6,454 nucleotides of DNA. It comes from Chitinophagaceae bacterium. GTDB taxonomy: Bacteria; Bacteroidota; Bacteroidia; Chitinophagales; Chitinophagaceae. The notes under the pieces were generated by a model, which was not told the DNA's origin, made no database searches, and worked only from the letters and a program-made list of their open reading frames with translations. The stretch covers positions 1 through 6,454 of the forward strand of contig JAJAZO010000060.1 of the NCBI GenBank assembly GCA_026785745.1, in the 5' to 3' direction. Position numbers and translations under genes: made by a program. Below are positions 1-6,454 of the stretch, one piece after another. Each line of letters opens with the position of its first letter. Positions within the stretch are counted from its first letter, which is position 1.

Positions 1-1109
1 AACGAATAAATTGCTGCAAAAATGAAACTGGCAGCTGATTTGGTAAAGGCACCGGTTTTATTGGTAAAAAGCACTTCTTTATTTGCATTATCAATCCTGA
101 ATTCAGGAATAAATAGGAACCCGCCTGTTTTAAAGTTGGCAGATAAAGTAGTAGCGAATATACTTCCACCTTCTGATGCAGAACTGAATGCTTTAAACTG
201 ATTTTTATCACTGAATAATTCCCCACGAAGTGTAAGACCAAACCACGGCTGCGGGTCAACATTCAGGTATAGTGCAGAACCCCACCATGCTTTACTTTCC
301 GTATTCTTACTGCCATTCCAGCCTTGTGTGGAGATTACAGTACCGTTGTAACCAATACTAAACTTGTCGCTTACTTTGGCAGTAATTACCGCATCAAACT
401 GATTTGTTTTAGATGTATCTGGATTTTTACCACTTACATAGTTAAGATAAAATTTTACATTATCACTTGCGGTAAAGCTGTATTGCGCCAGCAATGCTTT
501 TTTGTTAATCTGCCCGTCTGGTGGTATCCGGTAATCAGTAGGGTTAGCAACACCCAGCATTATCCCATGTTTTCCTTTTGAAATTTCTGCCTTTAAGCCG
601 GTATGTGTAAATGGGCCATTGGTAAACATATAGCTCATGCTATAGTTCCTGTTTAGTTGGGGATCTACTAATTCATATCCTATATGGGTAGCCCAGGTTC
701 CCAGGGTAAACTTCAGCCAGTCTGTTGGAGAATAGCTTACATAAAGTTGTTTAATAGCCTGCGTAATCCCCTCATCTGCATAAGCGAAATCTTTAGCCCT
801 TGGACCGAAGCCAAGATCGGCCACAGCACCTACTTTGTCACCTTTATGTTCAAACTTAAGACTGGCCATACCCAGCGAAAAAGAATTATGCATGGGTGTG
901 AAGCTGGTGAAGCCATTGGTCTTGACATCGGCCAGATCATTCCGGTAATACGCATCGAAAGAACCTGTAATGGTTAATGTGGGTTCTTTTTTTTCATCTT
1001 CCACTACGGCGGAAGAAGCTTTAACGACTGAATTAACTGATGCGGTTTGGGCATTTAAAAAAGTACAAGACAGCATGCCTATTGCTGCCACAAAAAGTTT
1101 TTGTAACAT
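1..1109 (-). CDS. Outer-membrane beta-barrel porin, OmpL-like/porin-2 (BBP2) family, 3' end cut by window edge
   Basis: Frame stays open from ATG at 1109 to the left edge: 369 full codons plus TT of a codon. Residues 1-20 form a signal peptide (Lys4, hydrophobic 5-18, ending LNA before Gln21), typical of Bacteroidota exported proteins. After an acidic/Lys linker (about 30-43) come alternating amphipathic strands: LTITGSFDAYYRNDL (45-59), SLGMASLKFEH (78-88), GAVADLGFG (94-102), QLYVSYSPTDWLKFTLGTW (121-139). Then follows HIGYELVDPQLNRNYSMSY (142-160), and a PFTHTGLKAE stretch (166-175) that I recognise from putative beta-barrel porin-2 proteins. The visible end, AAIYS plus TT, would give a terminal Phe as in many barrels, so the stop is probably just outside the window. 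The expected role is passive diffusion across the outer membrane; the substrate is unknown. It lies 97 bases after amt on the same strand, behind a terminator-like stem-loop, which suggests a nitrogen-related role by inference only. Family call fairly sure, function unsure. Confidence 0.85.
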   Translation of the reverse strand, partial: MLQKLFVAAIGMLSCTFLNAQTASVNSVVKASSAVVEDEKKEPTLTITGSFDAYYRNDLADVKTNGFTSFTPMHNSFSLGMASLKFEHKGDKVGAVADLGFGPRAKDFAYADEGITQAIKQLYVSYSPTDWLKFTLGTWATHIGYELVDPQLNRNYSMSYMFTNGPFTHTGLKAEISKGKHGIMLGVANPTDYRIPPDGQINKKALLAQYSFTASDNVKFYLNYVSGKNPDTSKTNQFDAVITAKVSDKFSIGYNGTVISTQGWNGSKNTESKAWWGSALYLNVDPQPWFGLTLRGELFSDKNQFKAFSSASEGGSIFATTLSANFKTGGFLFIPEFRIDNANKEVLFTNKTGAFTKSAASFIFAAIYS

Positions 1110-1128
1110 TGTAATACATTTTAGATGT

Positions 1129-1189
1129 TAAGAAAAGGGCACAGCAGGAATAAACTTTTGCGAGAAGAGTATTCCATTAATGCAGTGCC
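1129..1189 (-). terminator. Imperfect stem-loop after amt, likely terminator or attenuator before the porin gene
   Basis: Read on the minus strand, the arms are GGCAC/GTGCC, then a T-T mismatch, GCA/TGC, a 5-base bulge (TTAAT), and GGAATA/TATTCC around a 17-base loop. That gives about 14 pairs between 1189 and 1138. The 3' arm is followed by CTTTTCTT, a moderate U-tract, and the structure begins 17 bases after the amt stop, the usual place for an intrinsic terminator. On the plus strand the same stem is followed by five Ts (1190-1194), so it could act in both directions. Only 28 bases remain between the stem and the porin ATG and I see no TAnnTTTG element there. Partial read-through (attenuation) or mRNA processing may therefore set porin expression; that part is inference. 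Confidence 0.6.
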
Positions 1190-1206
1190 TTTTTCGATTT
1201 TATTTA

Positions 1207-2607
1207 CTAAAGCTCTACTGATTTTTCTTCGATGATACCATTATTGTGTACCAGCAAAGTTCCCTGCAGGTATTTTTCATCATGCTGTGAGGCATCCAGG
1301 CCTTCTTCTTCTTCGCTTTCACTTACTCTCATTGGCACCACATAATTGATGAACTTGAATATGCCATATGAAACAGCGAAACTATATACCGCCACAATTG
1401 CCATTGCTTTTAGCTGGGTAAAGAAGAATTCCGGATTGCCATAAAACAAACCTTGCGGACCATCTTTAATACCATGTACAGCAGTGCTGGCAAATACACC
1501 CGTAAGCAACATACCCACCATGCCACCTAAACCGTGACAAGGGAATACATCGAGTGTATCATCGAGTTTTGATTTTTGTTTAATACTAACCGCAACGTTG
1601 GAAACTATTGCACCAACCAGTCCGATGATAATACTTTGTGGTATACCGACAAAACCTGCGGCAGGCGTAATAGCAACGAGGCCAACTACTGCACCTATAC
1701 AGAAGCCAAGTACGGATGGTTTTTTTCCTTTGATAACATCAAAGAACATCCAGGCAAGTCCGGCAGAAGATGCTGCTGTAGTGGTAGTGCCAAATGCATT
1801 AACGGCTAATGGTGTAGCACCAACTGCAGAGCCTGCATTGAAGCCAAACCATCCAAACCAAAGTAAACCTGTTCCAATTAAAACATAAGGAACATTAGCC
1901 GGTGGTATTTCTTTTTTATCAATGTGTGACTTTCTTCGTTTCAATACCATAGCACCAGCCAATGCTGCACAACCTGCTGTAATATGTACAACAGTACCAC
2001 CAGCAAAATCCCAGGCACCCATCTTAGCAAGAAAACCTTCCGGATGCCAACTCCAATGTGCTACCGGTGCATAAACGAGCAGTGAGAATAAAACAATAAA
2101 CAAAACGTAAGAAGTAAAACGGATACGTTCTGCTACAGCACCCACAACTAAACCCGGAGTAATGATAGCAAACATCAATTGGAAAAGGGAGAACAGTGAT
2201 AAGGGGATGGTGTTTGCTAATGGCCAGGGAGCTCCGGATTTTACCCCATGATAAAATGCATAAGTGGAGGGATTACCAATAAGACCATTTACTGATTCTC
2301 CAAAAGCAAGACTAAATCCGCAAACCACCCAAAGTACTCCAACAATGCCGGCAGCAACTACGCTTTTGATCATGGTGGAAATAACATTTTTGCGATTTAC
2401 CATGCCTCCATAAAAAAATGCAAGACCGGGGGTCATCAAAAAAACTAATGCGGTGGATACGAGTACCCAGGCAATATCCGAAGAGCTGTACTGTGGGTCA
2501 GCAGCTCCGGGAACATAGTCAGCCGCAGGTTTTACAAACATGGCAATGAGGGCAATTGCAACCAAGAGGACGAATGGCAAGATCTGTTTTGCTTTTCTTT
2601 TACTCAT
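1207..2607 (-). CDS. amt: Ammonium transporter, Amt/MEP/Rh family
   Basis: This 466-residue inner-membrane protein conducts ammonium/ammonia, normally as a trimer. The N-terminal hydrophobic segment (about 8-24) looks like a signal peptide or extra helix, and eleven core helices follow from about residue 43. Matched to E. coli AmtB, the key residues are present: the Phe gate F142/F146 (FQLMF) and F256 (FGFN), S260 in NAGSA, D200 in DFAGGTVVHI, and the pore twin histidines H208 and H358 (FPCHGLGG). The family signature around GAVAERIRF (156-164) is also intact. The C-terminal tail has MRVSESEEEEGLD (426-438), the segment that in AmtB proteins contacts PII/GlnK. It continues as QHDEKYL and about 20 further residues, longer than in E. 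coli AmtB. The ATG at 2607 fits the hydrophobic N-terminus; no Shine-Dalgarno sequence is visible. A candidate promoter lies about 55 bases upstream, after a 202-base gap from gltD, so it probably has its own transcript. No glnK is next to it within the window. Confidence 0.97.
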   Translation of the reverse strand: MSKRKAKQILPFVLLVAIALIAMFVKPAADYVPGAADPQYSSSDIAWVLVSTALVFLMTPGLAFFYGGMVNRKNVISTMIKSVVAAGIVGVLWVVCGFSLAFGESVNGLIGNPSTYAFYHGVKSGAPWPLANTIPLSLFSLFQLMFAIITPGLVVGAVAERIRFTSYVLFIVLFSLLVYAPVAHWSWHPEGFLAKMGAWDFAGGTVVHITAGCAALAGAMVLKRRKSHIDKKEIPPANVPYVLIGTGLLWFGWFGFNAGSAVGATPLAVNAFGTTTTAASSAGLAWMFFDVIKGKKPSVLGFCIGAVVGLVAITPAAGFVGIPQSIIIGLVGAIVSNVAVSIKQKSKLDDTLDVFPCHGLGGMVGMLLTGVFASTAVHGIKDGPQGLFYGNPEFFFTQLKAMAIVAVYSFAVSYGIFKFINYVVPMRVSESEEEEGLDASQHDEKYLQGTLLVHNNGIIEEKSVEL

Positions 2608-2616
2608 AAACTAAAT

Positions 2617-2666
2617 ATTTGATTAAACATTAAATAAATAAATAATTTGAAATTATTTAATCAAAT
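2617..2666. repeat. Nested inverted repeats over the predicted amt promoter and start site, possible operator
   Basis: Two symmetric structures overlap. The outer one is a perfect 11-base inverted repeat, ATTTGATTAAA (2617-2627) and TTTAATCAAAT (2656-2666), separated by 28 bases. Inside it, 2639-2659 is a perfect palindrome with 10-base arms, TAAATAATTT and AAATTATTTA, around a single G at 2649. The right outer arm overlaps the predicted -7 element (2662-2669), and the palindrome covers the predicted transcription start. That placement suits a DNA-level repressor or activator site better than an RNA hairpin, because the transcript would begin inside the palindrome. The regulator is unknown; in AT-rich DNA part of the symmetry may be chance. 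Confidence 0.5.
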
Positions 2667-2689
2667 CTATAAAAATATGGCTATAACAC
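2662..2689 (-). promoter_or_regulatory. Candidate Bacteroidota-type promoter of amt
   Basis: On the minus strand TAGATTTG (2669-2662) matches the Bacteroidota -7 consensus TAnnTTTG exactly. Seventeen bases upstream is GTG (2689-2687), a two-of-three match to the -33 TTG element, at an accepted spacing. Transcription would start near 2655-2658, leaving a leader of roughly 50 bases before the amt ATG. The DNA is very AT-rich, so chance matches are possible; the position in the only sizeable intergenic gap and the overlap with inverted repeats raise confidence. Confidence 0.5.
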
Positions 2690-2757
2690 TTGTTAGCTTT
2701 ATAACATATGTCAATAAATAATAAATAAAATTGATAAAAAATGACAAATTGTTGAAA

Positions 2758-2791
2758 TATTTTACATTGTATAAAAATGTAATGTAAAATA
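2758..2791. repeat. AT-rich 11-base inverted repeat downstream of gltD
   Basis: TATTTTACATT (2758-2768) and AATGTAAAATA (2781-2791) are perfect inverted copies separated by 12 bases. The structure begins 18 bases after the gltD stop, where a transcript-ending or 3'-protecting hairpin would be expected. On the minus strand the 3' arm is followed only by TTTCAAC, so it is a poor intrinsic terminator: the stem is AT-rich and the U-tract short. It could equally be a distal regulator site for amt, about 100 bases upstream of its predicted start site. Function uncertain. Confidence 0.4.
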
Positions 2792-2809
2792 ATTGATAGA
2801 AAAGGATGC

Positions 2810-4342
2810 TTATGCTATTTGGAACTGGAGGATAGAATCTTTTGATTCTAATATGCTGGGAGTATTATTATTCAGGAATTCGTCCACTTTTCGGGCACAT
2901 TCCCGGCCTTCGCTGATGGCCCAAACGACCAGGCTCTGGCCACGGCGCATATCGCCTGCGGTGAATATTTTGGAGATATTAGTACGATAGTCTTTTTCAG
3001 ATGCTTTTACATTACTCCATTCATCGAGACCGATGCCGAGGTCGTTAATAAAGCCTACATGTTGCGGATGCACAAAACCCATAGCCAGCAATGCAAGTTC
3101 GCAAGGGATTTCTCTTGCACTTTCAATTATTTCTACAAACTGTGCCGGCCTGCCATCAACAATCTTCCATTCCAGGTCAACAATTTTCAGGGCTTTTAAT
3201 TTTCCATTTTCATCACCAATAAATTCTTTGGTGGCAACCGCCCATTGACGGTTGGCTCCTTCTTCATGCGACGATGTTGTTTTTAGTAACATTGGATAGG
3301 AAGGCCAGGGCATAAAATCATTTCTTTCTTCGGGTGGTTTGGGCAACAATTCAAACTGTGTTACTGATGCAGCACCATGACGGTTTGAAGTTCCCACGCA
3401 ATCACTGCCGGTATCTCCACCACCAATTACCACTACATTTTTACCAGTGGCTGTTACATCTTCATACAGCATATTGCTTTCAGCAATGTTGTGGATGTCT
3501 CCTTCTCCATTTATGGAGAGGGTAGGGGTGAGTTCAGCTACTCTTTTATTATTCTGCTTTAGAAAGTCCATAGCGAAATGAACACCGTTCAATTCTCTTC
3601 CCGGAATAAATAAATTTCTTGCTGTAGTACTACCGCCGGCTAATACGATTGCATTGAATTCTCTTAATACATCATTCACACTAACATTTACTCCAACATT
3701 TGCGAGGCATTTAAAAATAATACCTTCTTCTTCCATCAGTTTTATTCTCCTGTCCACCACCCATTTCTCCAATTTAAAATCGGGAATGCCATATCGGAGC
3801 AATCCACCCGGTGCATCATCTCTTTCAAATACTGTTACACTATGACCGGCATAATTTAATTGTACTGCTGCAGCTAATCCTGCAGGGCCAGACCCAATCA
3901 CGGCTACTTTTTTGCCTGAACGAAGATTTGGTTTGCGGGGTTTTACAAATCCTTTATCAAAAGCAATTTCGATAATATGTTTCTCTATTTCTTCAATGGT
4001 AATGGCTGGTTGATTGATTCCTAACACACAAGCAGTTTCGCAAGGTGCAGGGCAAATGCGGCCAGTGAATTCAGGGAAATTGTTAGTAGAACTTAAAATA
4101 TCATAGGCTTCTTTCCAGTCTTGTTTGTAAACCGCATCATTAAATTCTGGTATCACATTTCCCAATGGGCAACCATGATGACAAAAAGGAACACCACAAT
4201 CCATGCAGCGGCCTGCCTGCTGATTTAGTTTCTCATCAGTATAGCGGTGTACAAATTCTTTGTAATGATGCAGGCGATCCTTTACCGGTTCTTTATCCGG
4301 AAGTTCTCTTGTAAATTCTTTAAAGCCTGTTGGTTTGCCCAT
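2810..4342 (-). CDS. gltD: Glutamate synthase (NADPH) small/beta subunit
   Basis: This 510-residue cytoplasmic partner of GltB takes electrons from NADPH through FAD and passes them by iron-sulfur clusters to the large subunit, which makes glutamate from glutamine and 2-oxoglutarate. The N-terminal cluster-binding region has C46, C49, C54 and C58 (CMDCGVPFCHHGC) and C97, C101 and C105 (CPAPCETAC). The FAD Rossmann motif is GSGPAG (150-155) with E173 after the second strand, and PGGLLRYGIPDFKLEK (178-193) follows. The NADPH-binding motif is GGGDTG (307-312). The C-terminal FAD-contact motif is TAGDMRRGQSLVVWAISEGR (461-480). The start lies 9 bases after the gltB stop, so the two are co-transcribed and probably translationally coupled; no Shine-Dalgarno sequence is seen. 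Oddly, residues 271-288, in the linker just before the NADPH domain, look like an inserted palindromic repeat bounded by a 6-base direct repeat. All motifs lie outside it, so the enzyme should work. Confidence 0.97.
   Translation of the reverse strand: MGKPTGFKEFTRELPDKEPVKDRLHHYKEFVHRYTDEKLNQQAGRCMDCGVPFCHHGCPLGNVIPEFNDAVYKQDWKEAYDILSSTNNFPEFTGRICPAPCETACVLGINQPAITIEEIEKHIIEIAFDKGFVKPRKPNLRSGKKVAVIGSGPAGLAAAVQLNYAGHSVTVFERDDAPGGLLRYGIPDFKLEKWVVDRRIKLMEEEGIIFKCLANVGVNVSVNDVLREFNAIVLAGGSTTARNLFIPGRELNGVHFAMDFLKQNNKRVAELTPTLSINGEGDIHNIAESNMLYEDVTATGKNVVVIGGGDTGSDCVGTSNRHGAASVTQFELLPKPPEERNDFMPWPSYPMLLKTTSSHEEGANRQWAVATKEFIGDENGKLKALKIVDLEWKIVDGRPAQFVEIIESAREIPCELALLAMGFVHPQHVGFINDLGIGLDEWSNVKASEKDYRTNISKIFTAGDMRRGQSLVVWAISEGRECARKVDEFLNNNTPSILESKDSILQFQIA
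3479..3538 (-). repeat. In-frame palindromic repeat element inserted in gltD, bounded by GCTGAA direct repeats
   Basis: On the minus strand two copies of GCTGAA (3538-3533 and 3484-3479) bound 48 bases. One copy plus the interior is 54 bases, exactly 18 codons. The interior begins CTCACCCCTACCC and holds a hairpin at 3501-3522: arms CCTTCTCCAT and ATGGAGAGGG on the plus strand pair over 10 positions with one G-T wobble and a 2-base loop. It encodes LTPTLSINGEGD followed by IHNI. CTCACCCC...CCCTCTCC...GGAG is the look of small interspersed palindromic repeats common in many bacterial genomes. Removing 18 codons leaves RVAESNMLYEDVTATGKN, which from memory matches the usual spacing of Bacteroidota GltD before KNVVVIGGGDTG. 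The repeat identity and target duplication are inferences; the symmetry and direct repeats are seen. Confidence 0.6.
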
Positions 4343-4351
4343 GATAACGAT

Positions 4352-6454
4352 TTATTGATTTACTACTGCTTTAATTTTTTGTGTGCTAAGAGCTTTTTTA
4401 AAATCCTTCGGAAACACTTTTACAAAATGCTGTAATTGGTTATCCAAATCTTCTAAAATGAATTTTGCAACTGTACTGCCGGTATATTCAAAATGTTTTT
4501 GCAGCATAGTAAACAATTCATTCTTATCGTTCACATCACATTCATCAAGATCAATCATTTCCATGTTACAGTTGCCTGCAAACTTTCCCTTTACATCATA
4601 CACATACGCAATGCCGCCACTCATATCTGCTGCAAAATTTCTGCCCGTATCACCCAATATCAATACCTGTCCACCCGTCATGTATTCACATCCATGGTCG
4701 CCGATAGATTCTACAACTACATGGGCACCGGAGTTACGTACACAAAACCTTTCGCCAGCTTTGCCTCTTATAAATGCTTCACCACTGGTAGCTCCGTAAA
4801 ATGCTACGTTGCCAATGATGCTGTTTTCTTCGGGAACATACGTAGCTGCTTTGGGCGGATAGATGATAAGCCTGGCACCACTTAATCCTTTACCGAAATA
4901 ATCATTTGCATCACCTTCCAGCTCCAGTGTAATCCCTTTTGTATTGAAGGCACCAAAACTTTGCCCGGCTGTTCCGGAAAAGTTGAAATGAATGGAATTG
5001 TCTGGCAATCCTGCTGCCTTATATTTTTTAGTTATTTCATTGGAAAGAATCGTTCCGGCAGTTCTGTCTGTATTTTTTATTACAAACGATGCAGTAACTT
5101 TTTCTTTATTTTCAATGGCAGGTTGTGCCGCCGCTAATAATTTCCAATCCATGCTTTCGCTTAATCCATGATCCTGCTCCTCGCTACAGAATAAGCCAGT
5201 GTATAATGAGTTGGGTTCTTTATAGAGAATGGCTGACAAGTCGAGGTTTTTATATTTCCAATGTTCAATACTTTCTCTCATTTCTAAATTATCAGCCTGT
5301 CCTACCATTTCATTGATAGTTCTGAAACCAAGCTCTGCCATTATCTCTCTCAACTCTTGTGTAATCATTTTAAAGAAATTGACTACATGATCCGGGTTCC
5401 CTTTGAATCGCTTTCTTAATTCAGGATCTTGTGTGGCTACACCAACCGGGCAGGTATTCATGTGGCATTTACGCATCATGATACAACCTTCCACCACTAA
5501 TGCCGCTGTTGCGATGCCCCATTCTTCAGCACCCAATAAAGTTGCAATGGCAATGTCACGGCCTGTTTTCATTTGGCCATCTGCCTGAACTACTACACGG
5601 CTTCTTAATTTATTTTTTACTAATGTCTGGTGTGTTTCAGCCAAACCTAATTCCCACGGTAAGCCTGCATGGCGGATAGAACTAACCGGTGATGCACCAG
5701 TGCCACCATCATGCCCTGCAATTAATACGACATCAGCTTTTGCTTTAGTAACACCAGCTGCGATAGTTCCCACACCGGCTTTGCTAACCAATTTTACACT
5801 TATCCTTGCTGCACGGTTAGCATTTTTCAAATCATAAATTAATTGTGCCAGGTCTTCAATCGAATAAATATCATGATGGGGTGGGGGAGAAATCAATCCA
5901 ACACCCGGAGTAGAGTGACGAACTTTCCCAATCCATTCATCTACTTTATGCCCGGGTAGCTGACCACCTTCACCGGGTTTTGCACCCTGTGCCATCTTAA
6001 TTTGTAATTCATCTGCTTCGGTGAGATACAAACTCGTTACACCAAACCTTGCAGAAGCAACTTGCTTAATAGCACTTCTCATGCTATCTCCATTGGGCAA
6101 CAGGTCATATCTTTTTTCATCTTCGCCACCTTCGCCGGTATTTGATTTTCCACCGAGGCGGTTCATAGCAATTGCTAATGTGGTGTGTGCCTCCCAGGAG
6201 ATGGAGCCAAAACTCATAGCACCTGTAGCAAAACGTTTATAAATACTTTCTGCTGGTTCTACTTCATCAATGGAAATTGAATCTCTTGTTTTTTTGAATT
6301 GAAACAGTCCTCTTATCGTAGCAGCTTTTGCTATTTGGTCGTTAACTAATTTCGAATATTTTTTAAACGTAGCAAGATCATTCATCTTTGTTGCATGTTG
6401 CAACAAGTGTATTGTTTGAGGATTGAATAAATGAAATTCGCCTTTTTGTTTCCA
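4352..6454 (-). CDS. gltB: Glutamate synthase large/alpha subunit, C-terminal 700 residues (5' end outside window)
   Basis: The frame is open to the right edge, so this is the C-terminal part of a protein that is usually about 1500 residues; the amidotransferase and central domains lie outside. The first visible residues ([21 protein letters not shown]) match the end of the central domain. The FMN-binding TIM barrel follows (about visible residues 70-400), with [68 protein letters not shown] and GGTGASP. The 3Fe-4S cluster cysteines are C324, C330 and C335 ([19 protein letters not shown]). The C-terminal right-handed beta-helix is the glycine-rich [10 protein letters not shown] to GGIAYVYD region (about 494-620). 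The barrel converts 2-oxoglutarate and channelled ammonia to glutamate using electrons from GltD, in the cytoplasm. The stop lies 9 bases before gltD, forming a gltBD operon. Its promoter is outside the window. An in-frame TTG at 6406 is not the start, because homology continues upstream of it. Confidence 0.98.
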   Translation of the reverse strand, partial: WKQKGEFHLFNPQTIHLLQHATKMNDLATFKKYSKLVNDQIAKAATIRGLFQFKKTRDSISIDEVEPAESIYKRFATGAMSFGSISWEAHTTLAIAMNRLGGKSNTGEGGEDEKRYDLLPNGDSMRSAIKQVASARFGVTSLYLTEADELQIKMAQGAKPGEGGQLPGHKVDEWIGKVRHSTPGVGLISPPPHHDIYSIEDLAQLIYDLKNANRAARISVKLVSKAGVGTIAAGVTKAKADVVLIAGHDGGTGASPVSSIRHAGLPWELGLAETHQTLVKNKLRSRVVVQADGQMKTGRDIAIATLLGAEEWGIATAALVVEGCIMMRKCHMNTCPVGVATQDPELRKRFKGNPDHVVNFFKMITQELREIMAELGFRTINEMVGQADNLEMRESIEHWKYKNLDLSAILYKEPNSLYTGLFCSEEQDHGLSESMDWKLLAAAQPAIENKEKVTASFVIKNTDRTAGTILSNEITKKYKAAGLPDNSIHFNFSGTAGQSFGAFNTKGITLELEGDANDYFGKGLSGARLIIYPPKAATYVPEENSIIGNVAFYGATSGEAFIRGKAGERFCVRNSGAHVVVESIGDHGCEYMTGGQVLILGDTGRNFAADMSGGIAYVYDVKGKFAGNCNMEMIDLDECDVNDKNELFTMLQKHFEYTGSTVAKFILEDLDNQLQHFVKVFPKDFKKALSTQKIKAVVNQ

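Larger units (their letters stand above)
2608..2809. other. AT-rich gltD-amt intergenic region without a gene
   Basis: These 202 bases are very AT-rich compared with the flanking genes. They hold the inverted repeat after gltD (2758-2791), the candidate amt promoter (2662-2689) and the nested palindromes (2617-2666). They also contain short TAAA-type runs (2631-2645 and 2712-2729) and an 8-base palindrome ACATATGT (2704-2711). I find no convincing small gene, tRNA or recognisable riboswitch. The length and content suggest that amt is regulated separately from gltBD. Confidence 0.7.

Noticed and set aside
324..977. Plus-strand open frames of 85-97 codons opposite the porin
   Set aside because: The minus-strand frame here has a signal peptide and a continuous barrel pattern over 369 codons; the plus-strand frames show no family resemblance.
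1056..1109. Lipoprotein signal in the porin (Cys15)
   Set aside because: The residues before Cys15 (MLS) do not fit a lipobox, and a normal signal peptidase site follows at LNA/Q.
1576..1888. Plus-strand open frames of 77-96 codons opposite amt
   Set aside because: They are antisense to conserved transmembrane segments, with low-complexity Ala/Pro/Thr or Asn-rich composition expected from the complement of Amt codons; no sign of a real protein.
2631..2731. TAAA/AATA short repeats as a CRISPR or iteron array
   Set aside because: The units are 4-5 bases of low-complexity AT-rich DNA without spacers or regular spacing.
2810..4342. gltD as another member of the same flavoprotein family (dihydropyrimidine dehydrogenase subunit or ferredoxin-NADP reductase-like)
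   Set aside because: It has the full GltD motif set and follows gltB by 9 bases in an operon.
4383..4885. Plus-strand open frames of about 130-138 codons opposite the 3' end of gltB
   Set aside because: They lie wholly opposite a strongly conserved gene, have no recognisable domains, and overlap each other in different frames; shadows of gltB.
6404..6406. TTG as the start codon of a 684-residue gltB product
   Set aside because: The frame continues upstream to the window edge and encodes recognisable glutamate synthase sequence ([11 protein letters not shown]), so the true start is outside the window.

Overview
The window looks like chromosomal DNA from a Bacteroidota bacterium, probably of the Chitinophagaceae/Sphingobacteriales type. 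This is inferred from the AT-rich intergenic DNA, start codons without Shine-Dalgarno sequences, a match to the Bacteroidota -7 promoter consensus (TAnnTTTG) upstream of amt, and the protein flavour (a porin-2/OmpL-like barrel with an 'NAQ' signal-peptide end). No species can be named from the sequence alone.

All four genes lie on the minus strand and are read from right to left. From the right edge: the C-terminal ~700 residues of glutamate synthase large subunit gltB (6454-4352, 5' end outside the window); a 9-base gap; the complete small subunit gltD (4342-2810); a 202-base AT-rich intergenic region rich in inverted repeats and holding a candidate promoter; the complete ammonium transporter gene amt (2607-1207); a 97-base gap filled largely by a long imperfect stem-loop; and a nearly complete outer-membrane beta-barrel porin gene (1109-1, running off the left edge, probably one or a few codons before its stop). 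The plus strand shows no credible gene, and no gene-free stretch exceeds about 200 bases.

Together the genes form a nitrogen-assimilation block. Amt brings ammonium across the inner membrane. GltBD (GOGAT) uses glutamine made from that ammonium to produce glutamate from 2-oxoglutarate with NADPH. The porin may provide outer-membrane passage, which is inferred from position only. No PII/glnK gene lies in the window, although amt is commonly linked to one.

This is mostly an ordinary region and I see no new defence or mobile system. The most interesting item is inside gltD. An 18-codon, in-frame, hairpin-bearing segment is bounded by a 6-base direct repeat (GCTGAA) and resembles a small interspersed palindromic repeat that has landed in a coding sequence. 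Also worth a look are nested inverted repeats over the predicted amt promoter and a terminator-like stem-loop between amt and the porin.
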